From Yersinia pekkanenii (GTDB lineage: Bacteria; Pseudomonadota; Gammaproteobacteria; Enterobacterales; Enterobacteriaceae): DNA of 37,152 bases. The notes under the pieces are model-generated. The model searched no databases and was not told the origin of the DNA. It saw nothing but the letters and a program-made list of their open reading frames with translations. Each line of letters opens with the position of its first letter. The first letter of the stretch is position 1. Of the stretch, positions 8,328 through 17,066 are shown in pieces. The position numbers and the translations under genes are program-made. The stretch spans positions 8,509 through 45,660 of the forward strand of contig NZ_CQAZ01000038.1 in assembly GCF_001152565.1 (NCBI RefSeq), read 5' to 3'.

Positions 8328-11300
8328 TTAAACCAGCTCAAGCAACGCTTGTAACGGATGTTTCAACCCATTGCCTTCAATACGTTTAACCTGACTGCGG
8401 CAAGAGTAACCGGTGGCTAAACACCGTCTTCCGGGTAATTTTTGTAATGCCTGCTGCCAGGATAAGGCGTAGATACCCAGCGAGTTATCAATATTTTTCG
8501 CTTCATGGCCATAAGTCCCCGCCATACCGCAACATCCGACACTGACATTTTCCAGTTTGGCACCATAACGAGAGAATATGGATGCCCAGTGCTGGCTGCT
8601 GGCAGGCAGTGCGGTGGTTTCAGTGCAATGACCCAACAGATACCAGGATTCACCACTTATCTGTTGCTCTGGCTGTTCAGCCAGTGCCACCTGTAGCCAT
8701 TCATGAACCAGTTGCACACTAAAATCACCACGTGTACTTCCCAGAATCTCTTTATATTCATCGCGATAACAAAGCACCAAGGCAGGGTCAACACCGACCA
8801 TCGGCATATCCAGCAATGCCATGCGATTAAGGAAATCCGCCGTCTTACGTGCCGTTTTGGCAAACCGTTGCAGAAACCCTTTAATGTGTTGTGCCTTGCC
8901 ATTGGGCGAGAACGGCAATAACACTGGATTGAAACCCAGTTTTTCCACCAGCCGGACAAAATCTGCCACCACCTGAGCATCGTAATAGCTGGTGAAGGGG
9001 TCTTGTACGATCAACACATGCTGGCGGCGCTCAGATTCCGACAGTTTTTCCAACTGTTCCAGCGTCATGGTGCTGGCATAATGACCGGACAGTGACTGCT
9101 TCAATGTTGGGCTGGACAGCATTGGTAAATCCACCATCCCAATACTTTTCCGGCTTAACGCCCTAACCCATGGCTGTTTTAGGAAGAAATTAAACACTTT
9201 CGGCGTGTTAGCCATTAACGGCGCGTAGCTCTCGACGCCAGCCACCACATAGTCTCGTAGCGGCCGATGATAGCGGGTGTGATACAACTGAAGGAAACGG
9301 GAGCGGAAGCCCGGCACATCAATTTTTATCGGGCACTGCGTAGAGCAGGCTTTACAGGCCAGGCAGCCCGACATCGCCTCTTTGACTTCATGAGAGAAAT
9401 CATAATCTCCCTGGCTGGCATGCCAGGTGTTACGGGTCTTTTCAATCAAGCCGCGCAGACTCGGGCGTTTGGTTGCCAGCCCTTTTTCTAGTGCAATAGG
9501 GTCAACACCTTGCTCGGATAATAGCCGTAACCACTCTCGCACCAAGGTTGCCCGGCCTTTAGGCGAGTGAATACGGTCACCGGTAATCTTCATTGACGGA
9601 CACATCGGGCTGCGGGCATCAAAGTTAAAACACAGCCCATTACCATTACATTCCATAGCGCCACGGAATGAGGTTCGAACCTCCAGCGGGATGCGTCGGT
9701 CCAGTGTGCCGCGTTTATCTGAGGTATCCACTTTCATCATCGGCGCATCACTGCCCAACGGCGAACAGATTTTGCCCGGATTTAAGCGGTTATCAGGATC
9801 GAAAGCAGATTTAATCCGCCGCAGTTCACTGTAAAGCACCTCACCGAAGAAGTCGGGACTGTATTCAGCGCGGAAACCTTTGCCGTGCTCCCCCCACAAC
9901 AGGCCACCATAGCGGGCGGTCAGTTGCACGACTTGATCCGATAGCTGCTTCATCAGCATTTCTTGCTGCGGATCGCACATATCCAGGGCCGGACGAACAT
10001 GTAATACACCAGCATCCACATGACCAAACATGCCATAAGTCAGATTATGGCTATCCAGTAGTTGCCGGAATTCAACAATATAATCGGCTAAATGCTGCGG
10101 AGGGACACAGGTATCTTCAGCAAATGGAATAGGCTTAGCCTGCCCTTTACTGTTGCCCAACAAACCCACCGCTTTTTTGCGCATACCATAGATACGCTCA
10201 ATGCCGGCGAGTTCGCTGCAAATCTGATAGCCAATCACACCGCCCTGCTGGGCTGACATCAATTCATCCAAACGCTGGCACAGCGATCCCATCTGGTAGT
10301 CGATAAGTGCTTTATCATCACCGGCAAACTCAACAATATTAAGCCCCAACATCTCTTTGTCAGGGATATCGGTGATAAGCGCCTTGACCGAGTGCCAAAC
10401 AATATCTTCTTTTGCCAGATTGAGGACTTTGGAGTCCACGGTTTCTACTGACAGCGCGTTGGCTTCCACCATAAAAGGCGCATTACGCAGAGCAGAATCA
10501 AAGGAGTCATACTTTATATTCACCAACCGACGCACTTTAGGCAGCGGCGTAATATCCAGTGTGGCTTCGGTAATAAAGGCCAACGTACCTTCAGCACCGG
10601 TTAAAATACGGGTCAGGTCAAAGGTTTGTAAGTCATCACTGAAAACATGGCGCAAGTCATAGCCAGTCAGGAAACGGTTTAATTTAGGAAATTTATCCAG
10701 AATCAATGCCCGCTGCTCACGGCAGCGGTTCAGCACCGTGTGGTAGATACGCCCTATTACTGAATCTTCCTGCGCAATCGTTTCCGCCAGTGCCGTCGGC
10801 ATGGCGCGGGTATCCAGCATCTCCCCGCCCAGTAAAATGGCACGCAACCCCAGCACATGGTCAGATGTTTTGCCATAAACCAACGAGCCCTGACCGGAGG
10901 CATCGGTATTAATCATCCCACCCAAGGTAGCGCGGTTACTGGTTGATAACTCCGGCGAGAAGAAATAGCCAAATGGGCGTAGATATTGATTAAGCTGGTC
11001 TTTAATCACGCCAGCTTCAACCCGCACCCAGCCACTTTCGGGGTTTATCTCCAGAATACGGTTCATATGGCGCGACATATCCACCACAATTCCGTGGTTC
11101 AACGCCTGGCCATTGGTCCCCGTCCCACCACCACGGGGCGTAAAGACCAGTGACTTGAAGTTCTCCTGCCCAGCCAAACGGCCAATCAGGGCCACATCCG
11201 CCGTGGAACGTGGAAAAACCACCGCATCAGGTAGCAGTTGGTAAATACTGTTGTCCGTCGCCATGGTCAGGCGATCAGCATAGTTGGTGGCAGTATCGCC

Positions 11301-11384
11301 GGTGAATCCGTTTTGCTTCAAAGCATCCAAAAAATCCAGCACCAACTGAACCACGCCCGGTGCCTGAGAAATCTGTGGGATCAT
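8328..11384 (-). CDS. ydiJ: FAD- and 4Fe-4S-dependent dehydrogenase YdiJ (D-2-hydroxyglutarate dehydrogenase-like)
   Basis: 1018 residues from the ATG at 11382-11384 (MIPQISQAPG), matching the E. coli YdiJ length. An upstream start adding 21 residues lacks support. The N-terminal half is a VAO/PCMH-type FAD-binding domain (RGGGTGTNGQAL, near residue 84) and FAD-linked oxidase C-terminal domain. Next comes a ferredoxin-like region (CxxCxxCxxxCP, Cys674, 677, 680 and 684) and a C-terminal cysteine-rich domain with GCCGMAGTYGHE. E. coli YdiJ has been assigned D-2-hydroxyglutarate dehydrogenase activity; D-lactate dehydrogenase-like activity is an alternative. It probably passes electrons to a quinone or flavoprotein acceptor. 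It is cotranscribed with menI and divergent from ydiK. Confidence 0.9.
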   Translation of the reverse strand: MIPQISQAPGVVQLVLDFLDALKQNGFTGDTATNYADRLTMATDNSIYQLLPDAVVFPRSTADVALIGRLAGQENFKSLVFTPRGGGTGTNGQALNHGIVVDMSRHMNRILEINPESGWVRVEAGVIKDQLNQYLRPFGYFFSPELSTSNRATLGGMINTDASGQGSLVYGKTSDHVLGLRAILLGGEMLDTRAMPTALAETIAQEDSVIGRIYHTVLNRCREQRALILDKFPKLNRFLTGYDLRHVFSDDLQTFDLTRILTGAEGTLAFITEATLDITPLPKVRRLVNIKYDSFDSALRNAPFMVEANALSVETVDSKVLNLAKEDIVWHSVKALITDIPDKEMLGLNIVEFAGDDKALIDYQMGSLCQRLDELMSAQQGGVIGYQICSELAGIERIYGMRKKAVGLLGNSKGQAKPIPFAEDTCVPPQHLADYIVEFRQLLDSHNLTYGMFGHVDAGVLHVRPALDMCDPQQEMLMKQLSDQVVQLTARYGGLLWGEHGKGFRAEYSPDFFGEVLYSELRRIKSAFDPDNRLNPGKICSPLGSDAPMMKVDTSDKRGTLDRRIPLEVRTSFRGAMECNGNGLCFNFDARSPMCPSMKITGDRIHSPKGRATLVREWLRLLSEQGVDPIALEKGLATKRPSLRGLIEKTRNTWHASQGDYDFSHEVKEAMSGCLACKACSTQCPIKIDVPGFRSRFLQLYHTRYHRPLRDYVVAGVESYAPLMANTPKVFNFFLKQPWVRALSRKSIGMVDLPMLSSPTLKQSLSGHYASTMTLEQLEKLSESERRQHVLIVQDPFTSYYDAQVVADFVRLVEKLGFNPVLLPFSPNGKAQHIKGFLQRFAKTARKTADFLNRMALLDMPMVGVDPALVLCYRDEYKEILGSTRGDFSVQLVHEWLQVALAEQPEQQISGESWYLLGHCTETTALPASSQHWASIFSRYGAKLENVSVGCCGMAGTYGHEAKNIDNSLGIYALSWQQALQKLPGRRCLATGYSCRSQVKRIEGNGLKHPLQALLELV

Positions 11385-11651
11385 TAGTGTGACCCTATCT
11401 ATAGGTATGTGTGTTGGTTGTTCCGCTAAGAGATTATCTGCTTGCAATCACCTTTGTCGAACAATTTATGCCAATTCAGAACGATAGGAAAGTGATGGGG
11501 CCAGCTAAGGATAAATACACCAGATGTCTGTTAAAATCTTAAGAAATACACCATGATTAGTACAGATGCTTAATTAGTCCGAAGTCTAATGAGTGCAGAA
11601 AAAACAGTGCGATGGCCACCTTGCCATGACATGTGAAATGAGAACCCATTG
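11385..11651. promoter_or_regulatory. Divergent promoter region of ydiJ and ydiK
   Basis: 267 bases separate the two divergent starts, and both promoters must lie here. I looked for a PurR operator, since E. coli ydiK is in the PurR regulon as I recall, and found no convincing 16-bp palindrome. Confidence 0.4.
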
Positions 11652-12755
11652 ATGAATTACCCGCAGCCGCGTCATCTCGATTTACCTAAACTGATGTTTG
11701 GGGTGATATTCATTATGATAATGATTATCGCCAGTTTTTGGGTAGTACAGCCGTTTATTATGGGCTTTGCCTGGGCTGGTATGGTGGTCATTGCGACCTG
11801 GCCACTGCTGATTAGAGTGCAAAAAATCCTTTGGGGTAAGCGCTGGCTTGCCGCCATTGTCATGACTCTCCTGCTGGTTTTGCTGTTTGTTATCCCGATT
11901 GCTTTGCTGGTCAGTAGCCTGGTCGAAAACAGCGGCCCGCTGATTCAGTGGGCATCCACCCCATCGAATTTGCGTATGCCGGATGTCACCTGGTTACAAT
12001 CGATCCCAATGGTGGGTAACAAACTTTATAGCAGTTGGCATACGCTGATCGCCGGTGGCGGTAATGCGTTGATCGCCAAAGTTCAGCCTTATATCGGTGC
12101 TGCGACCACCTGGTTGGTGGCTCAAGCGGCCCATGTTGGCTATTTTTTGATTCATCTGGCGATGATGGTGCTGTTCAGTATTTTGCTCTATTTCCATGGC
12201 GAGCAAGTGGGCTTAGCTATTCGCCATTTTGCGGTGCGGGCTGCCGACAAACGTGGTGATGCGGTGGTGGTAATGGCAGCTAAAGCTATTCGTGCCGTTG
12301 CCTTAGGCGTCGTCGTCACTGCGCTGGTACAGGCCATTCTTGGCGGCATTGGCCTCGCTCTGGCTGGCATTCAATACGCCACACTCTTTACCGTATTAAT
12401 GTTTATCTGCTGTGTCGCCCAACTCGGGCCATTGTTGATACTGGTGCCAGCGGTTATTTGGTTGTACTGGACCGGTGATAATACCTGGGGCACGGTGCTA
12501 CTGGTTTGGAGCTGTATCGTTGGCACGATGGACAACGTTCTGCGCCCCTATCTTATCCGTATGGAAGCCGATATGCCGATGATCCTGATCCTCTCCGGGG
12601 TTATCGGTGGACTGCTGTCTTTCGGCATGATTGGATTGTTTATTGGCCCGGTGGTATTGGCCATTTCCTATCGTCTGACCTCTGCCTGGGTCAGCGAAGC
12701 GCCAGAGCCAGAAGAAAGCATTCAAGAAGTCGCCAAGCATTTAGAAGAGCTTTAG
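11652..12755 (+). CDS. ydiK: AI-2E family (PerM/UPF0118) inner-membrane transporter YdiK
   Basis: 367 residues from ATG 11652; a TTG just before it would add one residue. The protein is a polytopic inner-membrane permease of the AI-2 exporter superfamily. Hydrophobic segments are visible at about 12-55, 60-85, 145-178 and through 210-340, separated by a soluble stretch at about 86-145. The conserved C-terminal half (ALGVVVTALVQAILGGIG, then GLFIGPVVLAISYRL) is typical of the family. Substrate is unknown; members are reported to export AI-2 or act as Na+/H+ antiporters. It stands alone between ydiJ and rprA. Confidence 0.88.
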   Translation: MNYPQPRHLDLPKLMFGVIFIMIMIIASFWVVQPFIMGFAWAGMVVIATWPLLIRVQKILWGKRWLAAIVMTLLLVLLFVIPIALLVSSLVENSGPLIQWASTPSNLRMPDVTWLQSIPMVGNKLYSSWHTLIAGGGNALIAKVQPYIGAATTWLVAQAAHVGYFLIHLAMMVLFSILLYFHGEQVGLAIRHFAVRAADKRGDAVVVMAAKAIRAVALGVVVTALVQAILGGIGLALAGIQYATLFTVLMFICCVAQLGPLLILVPAVIWLYWTGDNTWGTVLLVWSCIVGTMDNVLRPYLIRMEADMPMILILSGVIGGLLSFGMIGLFIGPVVLAISYRLTSAWVSEAPEPEESIQEVAKHLEEL

Positions 12756-12762
12756 GATTACC

Positions 12763-12793
12763 GGGGGTTTGGTCGTTATGCTGCCTAACCCCC
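12763..12793 (+). terminator. Possible ydiK terminator hairpin
   Basis: GGGGGTT and AACCCCC form a perfect 7-bp stem with a 17-base loop, starting 8 bases after the ydiK stop. It lacks a clear U tract (TATTATCC follows), so it may only stabilise the 3' end. Confidence 0.4.
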
Positions 12794-12973
12794 TATTATC
12801 CAGCTATATCCGCTATTAGAAATAAAGAACAACTTTTTAATCCCCCTCTTGCTATTGCACCCCCTCCATTTCATTAGTTATTAAATAGGATTATTATTAA
12901 TAACCGTGTGAAAACAATTCAATAGAAAGTATTTATTTAATCTATTTTATTCAGATGATTCTTAATGACTAAC

Positions 12974-12989
12974 TTACGGAATTTACTTA
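12974..12989 (-). promoter_or_regulatory. RcsB-box-like site upstream of rprA
   Basis: The minus strand reads TAAGTAAATTCCGTAA, matching TAAGAATATTCC of the RcsAB/RcsB consensus at 10 of 12 positions. GATAAT at 13002-13007 is a likely -10. E. coli rprA is strongly activated by RcsB, which is why I looked here. Spacing to the -10 places the box at about the -35 region. Confidence 0.45.
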
Positions 12990-13013
12990 ATATTATTATC
13001 AGATAATGCTTTC

Positions 13014-13126
13014 CCCAAGGCATTTAAATAACTCATAGTGAAGTGACTTATTTAAATAGCTGAAATTGAATACACGTATTGCTGTGTGTAGTCTTTGCCT
13101 GTCATTTAAGACGGGCTTTTTTTTTT
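13014..13126 (+). ncRNA. rprA: Small regulatory RNA RprA
   Basis: The 3' half contains ATTGCTGTGTGTAGTCTTTG, which matches E. coli RprA as I remember it. It is followed by a terminator hairpin (GCCTGTC, ATTTAA, GACGGGC) and ten T. Gene position also agrees, since rprA lies downstream of ydiK in E. coli. RprA is an Hfq-dependent RNA that activates rpoS translation and also targets csgD and ydaM mRNAs in E. coli; it responds to the Rcs envelope-stress phosphorelay. The 5' domain here forms a perfect 10-bp stem (ATTTAAATAA with TTATTTAAAT) and differs from the E. coli one. The 5' end is estimated from the GATAAT at 13002-13007 and may be off by several bases. Confidence 0.85.
13097..13126 (+). 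terminator. Intrinsic terminator of rprA
   Basis: A 7-bp stem (one G-U pair on the plus strand) with a 6-base loop is followed by ten T. It also forms the Hfq-binding 3' end expected of an enteric small RNA. Confidence 0.9.
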
Positions 13127-13234
13127 ATCAATTTTTTTTAATTATCATGCTATCTAATTTTTATTCCTATCGCCCTTTCCCCCATCATCACGATGATTTA
13201 ACTCAGCAGTATTGGTATTCCAGTAAAAAATTGC

Positions 13235-13263
13235 AAAAAAAATCCGCAACCCTGGCTGCGGAT
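13235..13263 (-). terminator. Intrinsic terminator of ppsA
   Basis: On the minus strand ATCCGCA and TGCGGAT form a perfect 7-bp stem with an 8-base loop, followed by a run of eight T. It begins 34 bases past the ppsA stop. Confidence 0.9.
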
Positions 13264-13296
13264 AATTCAATATCTGCGGGTATAATCCGATACTTA

Positions 13297-15681
13297 TCAG
13301 TGTGTACGATGTTGCGCCAAACTCAGCCAGGTTTTTACCACGGTATCTGGATTAAGAGACAAACTGTCGATGCCTTGTTCCATCAGCCATAAAGCAAAAT
13401 CCTCATGGTCCGATGGGCCTTGACCACAAATACCGACATATTTACCCTGACGTTTAGCCGCCTGAATTGCCATCGATAATAAGGCCTTTACCGCCTCATT
13501 GCGCTCGTCAAACAATTCTGACACCACACCAGAATCACGATCCAGCCCCAGTGTCAGTTGAGTCATATCGTTGGAACCGATAGAGAAACCATCGAAATGC
13601 TCAAGGAACTGATCAGCCAGCAAGGCATTAGAGGGAATCTCGCACATCATAATAAGCTTCAGACCATTTTCGCCGCGCTTAAGCCCTTGCCTCGCCAGTT
13701 CAGCAACTACCGCCTCTGCCTGCGCCACCGTGCGCACGAAGGGTACCATCACTTCCACGTTGGTCAGCCCCATCACATTACGCACCCGCTTCACCGCCTC
13801 ACACTCCAATGCGAAACAGTCGCGGAAGCTATCGGCGACATAACGCCCCGCGCCACGGAAGCCCAGCATAGGGTTCTCCTCATGTGGCTCATAGGCTTCT
13901 CCGCCGACCAGGTTGGCATACTCATTAGATTTAAAATCAGACAAGCGCACAATCACCCGTTTAGGCCAGAATGCCGCACCGAGGGTGGCAATCCCTTCAG
14001 TCAAACGACCAACATAAAACTCCACCGGGCTGTCATAACCCTTCATCAACGTCTTGATTTCAGCTTGAATTGCCGGGTCCTGACGGTCGAACTCCAGCAA
14101 CGCTTTAGGATGCACACCTATCATTCGGTTGATGATAAACTCAAGTCGTGCCAGCCCGACGCCTTCATTCGGCAGTTGGGCAAAATCAAAGGCCCGGTCT
14201 GGATTACCGACATTCATCATGATTTTCAACGGTAAATCAGGCAATTCGCTAATTTGTGAGCTCTGAATCGAAAAATCGAGCAATTCGTGATAAACATAGC
14301 CGGTATCCCCTTCAGCACAGGAAACCGTCACCTTTTGCCCCTCTGTCAATAGATCCGTGGCATTGCCGCACCCCACTACCGCCGGAACACCCAGCTCACG
14401 GGCGATAATTGCCGCATGGCAGGTGCGCCCGCCACGGTTAGTCACAATCGCTGATGCTTTTTTCATGATCGGTTCCCAATCAGGGTCAGTCATGTCTGTT
14501 ACCAGTACATCACCTGCCTGAATGCGATCCATCTCGCTGATATTATGAATTACCTTGACCGGCCCCGCACCAATACGATGCCCGATAGCACGGCCTTCCA
14601 CCAGGATCTTACCTTTTTCATTCAACAGGTAACGCTCCATCACCTGTTGGTTGGAACGCACTGTTTCTGGCCGAGCCTGCACAATATACAATTTACCGGT
14701 ATGGCCATCTTTCGCCCACTCGATATCCATCGGACGACCATAATGCGCTTCGATCAATAATGCCTGATGGGCCAGTGCTTCGACTTCATCATCACTGAGA
14801 GCGAAACGATTGCGTTGTTCCTCTGGTACCTCTTCAATCTGCACCTGTTTGCCGTGATCCTGACTTTCGGCATAAATCATGCGGATTTTTTTCGACCCCA
14901 TATTACGACGCACAATCGCGGGCTTACCCTTACGCAAAGTGGGCTTATGCACATAGAACTCGTCTGGATTCACCGCACCCTGCACCACCATTTCGCCCAA
15001 GCCATGGGCTGCAGTGATAAAGACCACTTGATCAAAACCCGATTCAGTATCAATGGTGAACATCACCCCCGAAGAGGCGAGATCAGAACGTACCATCCGT
15101 TGCACACCCGCAGATAGCGCCACGCCACGGTGGTCGTAACCCTGATGTACCCGATAAGAAATGGCGCGGTCATTAAACAGTGAGGCGAATACATGCTTGA
15201 TGGCAATCATCACCGTATCGATTCCCTGCACATTGAGGAAAGTTTCCTGCTGACCGGCAAAGGAAGCATCCGGCATATCTTCGGCTGTCGCCGAGGAGCG
15301 CACCGCAAAAGAGGCTTCAGGTTCCCCCTCGGCCAACTGCTTATAGGCTTCATGAATAGATTGTTCAAACTCTGGATGGAACGGCGTCTCGATTACCCAT
15401 TGACGGATCTGCGCGCCCGCTTTGGCTAATGCGGCAATATCATCAACGTTGGTATCATCCAACAATTGATAAATACGTTGGTTAACCCCACTTTGCTCCA
15501 GAAAATCGTTAAATGCCTCAGCAGTAGTGGCAAAACCGTTAGGTACCGAGACACCCAGTTCAGAAAGATGGGTTATCATTTCACCCAGAGAGGCATTCTT
15601 ACCGCCTACCCTTTCAACATCATGCATACCAAGCTGGTTGTACCAAAGCACATTACATAGATTTAGGCCATTGTTGGACAT
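13297..15681 (-). CDS. ppsA: Phosphoenolpyruvate synthase
   Basis: 794 residues (E. coli 792). It makes PEP, AMP and phosphate from pyruvate, ATP and water, the entry to gluconeogenesis from C3 acids. An N-terminal ATP-grasp pyruvate/phosphate dikinase domain (about 1-345) is followed by the swivelling phosphohistidine domain, with His422 in [12 protein letters not shown]. The C-terminal TIM-barrel PEP/pyruvate domain contains MCEIPSNA and [17 protein letters not shown]. Thr420, two residues before the histidine, is the position regulated by PpsR in E. coli (Thr419). AAGGA lies about 10 bases before the ATG. The divergent gene is ppsR, with a Cra-like site between, so gluconeogenic control is likely. 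Confidence 0.97.
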   Translation of the reverse strand: MSNNGLNLCNVLWYNQLGMHDVERVGGKNASLGEMITHLSELGVSVPNGFATTAEAFNDFLEQSGVNQRIYQLLDDTNVDDIAALAKAGAQIRQWVIETPFHPEFEQSIHEAYKQLAEGEPEASFAVRSSATAEDMPDASFAGQQETFLNVQGIDTVMIAIKHVFASLFNDRAISYRVHQGYDHRGVALSAGVQRMVRSDLASSGVMFTIDTESGFDQVVFITAAHGLGEMVVQGAVNPDEFYVHKPTLRKGKPAIVRRNMGSKKIRMIYAESQDHGKQVQIEEVPEEQRNRFALSDDEVEALAHQALLIEAHYGRPMDIEWAKDGHTGKLYIVQARPETVRSNQQVMERYLLNEKGKILVEGRAIGHRIGAGPVKVIHNISEMDRIQAGDVLVTDMTDPDWEPIMKKASAIVTNRGGRTCHAAIIARELGVPAVVGCGNATDLLTEGQKVTVSCAEGDTGYVYHELLDFSIQSSQISELPDLPLKIMMNVGNPDRAFDFAQLPNEGVGLARLEFIINRMIGVHPKALLEFDRQDPAIQAEIKTLMKGYDSPVEFYVGRLTEGIATLGAAFWPKRVIVRLSDFKSNEYANLVGGEAYEPHEENPMLGFRGAGRYVADSFRDCFALECEAVKRVRNVMGLTNVEVMVPFVRTVAQAEAVVAELARQGLKRGENGLKLIMMCEIPSNALLADQFLEHFDGFSIGSNDMTQLTLGLDRDSGVVSELFDERNEAVKALLSMAIQAAKRQGKYVGICGQGPSDHEDFALWLMEQGIDSLSLNPDTVVKTWLSLAQHRTH

Positions 15682-15812
15682 CGAAACAATCCTTTTTATA
15701 TTATCTATTCGTTAGGGACAGTCAGTAGGGTACGGCCAGAGGCTATCAGGCCTATACCCACAAGTTGTAGGGTACATTTTAGACTAGCACAATGATCCAT
15801 AGCCCATGGACA

Positions 15813-15826
15813 GGTGAATCGATCAA
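15813..15826 (-). promoter_or_regulatory. Cra (FruR) operator between ppsA and ppsR
   Basis: GGTGAATCGATCAA fits the Cra consensus RSTGAAWCSNTHHW at every position. Cra activates ppsA in E. coli from a single upstream site. The site is 132 bases before the ppsA start. An effect on divergent ppsR is possible. Confidence 0.6.
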
Positions 15827-15975
15827 CCCAACAATAAAAATGTTTTTTCAGCTGATTATGACAGCAAACACTTTACCGACATGGCGGATAAGGCACACTA
15901 ATTAGGTAAAACTTGCCGCCATCGACCCATGAGTCAGTGGTATGAATTCGGCCAGAAAAATACTCAGGAGTCAGC

Positions 15976-16797
15976 GTGGAAAGAAGTGTGTTTTATATTT
16001 CAGATGGTACGGCAATCACTGCGGAAGTGCTCGGCCATGCCGTTCTGTCGCAGTTTCCGGTTAAAGCGACCACCTTTACGCTGCCATTTGTCGAAAGTGC
16101 TGCACGAGCGCAAGAGGTTTGCCAGAAAATTAATCTGATATATCAAGATACTGGCGTCAGGCCGCTGGTCTTCTATTCGATAATCAGTGCAGAAGTCCGG
16201 GAACTTATTCAGCACAGTGAAGGATTCTGCCAGGATATTGTGCAGGCACTGGTCGCGCCACTTCAGGGCGAGTTGGGGGTGTCACCGCAACCGGTGCTCA
16301 ACCGTACCCATGGTTTAACTGAAAATAACCTGGGCAAATACGATGCGCGTATCGCCGCTATCGACTACGCGCTGGCCCATGATGATGGCATTTCGCTGCG
16401 CAATCTGGATCAGGCTCAAGTGATTTTATTGGGAGTTTCCCGCTGCGGTAAAACGCCGACTAGCCTCTATTTGGCCATGCAATTTGGTATTAGTGCTGCA
16501 AACTACCCCTTTATCGCCGATGATATGGACAATTTACAGCTTCCAGTGGCGCTAAAACCGTTTCAGCATAAGCTTTTTGGTTTGACGATCAACCCTGAAA
16601 GGCTGGCCGCTATTCGCGAAGAACGGCGTGAGAACAGTCGTTATGCCTCATTGCGCCAATGCCGGATGGAAGTAGGTGAAGTGGAAGCGTTATTCCGCAA
16701 AAATCAGATTCGCTATCTGAATTCAACTAACTACTCCGTTGAGGAGATATCAACCAAAATTCTGGATATTTTAGGCATGAGTCGCCGCATGTTCTAA
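15976..16797 (+). CDS. ppsR: PEP synthase regulatory protein PpsR (kinase/pyrophosphorylase, DUF299)
   Basis: 273 residues from a GTG start ([17 protein letters not shown]), with AGGAG 7 bases upstream; no ATG fits the conserved N-terminus. The enzyme inactivates PEP synthase by ADP-dependent phosphorylation of the threonine next to its catalytic histidine, and restores it by phosphate-dependent removal. The P-loop GVSRCGKT is at residues 153-160. Divergent pairing with its substrate gene ppsA is the usual arrangement. Length and C-terminus (LGMSRRMF) match the E. coli family member. Confidence 0.95.
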   Translation: MERSVFYISDGTAITAEVLGHAVLSQFPVKATTFTLPFVESAARAQEVCQKINLIYQDTGVRPLVFYSIISAEVRELIQHSEGFCQDIVQALVAPLQGELGVSPQPVLNRTHGLTENNLGKYDARIAAIDYALAHDDGISLRNLDQAQVILLGVSRCGKTPTSLYLAMQFGISAANYPFIADDMDNLQLPVALKPFQHKLFGLTINPERLAAIREERRENSRYASLRQCRMEVGEVEALFRKNQIRYLNSTNYSVEEISTKILDILGMSRRMF

Positions 16798-16798
16798 C

Positions 16799-16913
16799 TA
16801 TCCCCTTGGTCCTTGACGGCACAGGGTTGTTAGTCGCTCTGACGCACTCGGATCACTGATCTGTGGGTTTGTTCGCTTGCCGCCTAACTGCAACGCCAAT
16901 GACTTTGGCTATA
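16799..16913. repeat. Degenerate ERIC-like element
   Basis: Starting next to the ppsR stop, this stretch aligns end to end with the full ERIC element at 1260-1386. It shares a 14-base identical block TTCGCTTGCCGCCT, begins TATCCCC and ends GGCTATA. It is about 12 bases shorter, with the loss in the central inverted-repeat core. It appears to be an old, decayed copy in the same orientation. Confidence 0.6.
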
Positions 16914-17005
16914 AACATTCACAAGAGCAGTTATTTCCAATTTATTTAATAGAATTCTGTATGAATAGCGATCATCGCGGTTGAATTCATTTAGTTTTGG
17001 TTTAT

Positions 17006-17021
17006 TGTGATCGCCATCACT
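17006..17021 (+). promoter_or_regulatory. CRP-like binding site upstream of aroH
   Basis: TGTGATCGCCATCACT matches the CRP half-sites TGTGA-N6-TCACA at 9 of 10 defined positions. It ends 45 bases before the aroH ATG. I see no trp operator in this region, unlike E. coli aroH, which is repressed by TrpR. Confidence 0.45.
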
Positions 17022-17066
17022 TCCCGGTATTCCTGCCGCAGAGAAGAACAGATTCAGAGAATTTCC

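Noticed and set aside
11452-11651. PurR operator for ydiK
   Set aside because: No 16-bp palindrome close to ACGCAAACGTTTGCGT is present; partial matches are too weak to report.
13558-14235. 225-codon open frame on the plus strand inside ppsA
   Set aside because: It is antisense to a highly conserved enzyme gene, has no recognisable motif, and is explained by codon bias of ppsA.
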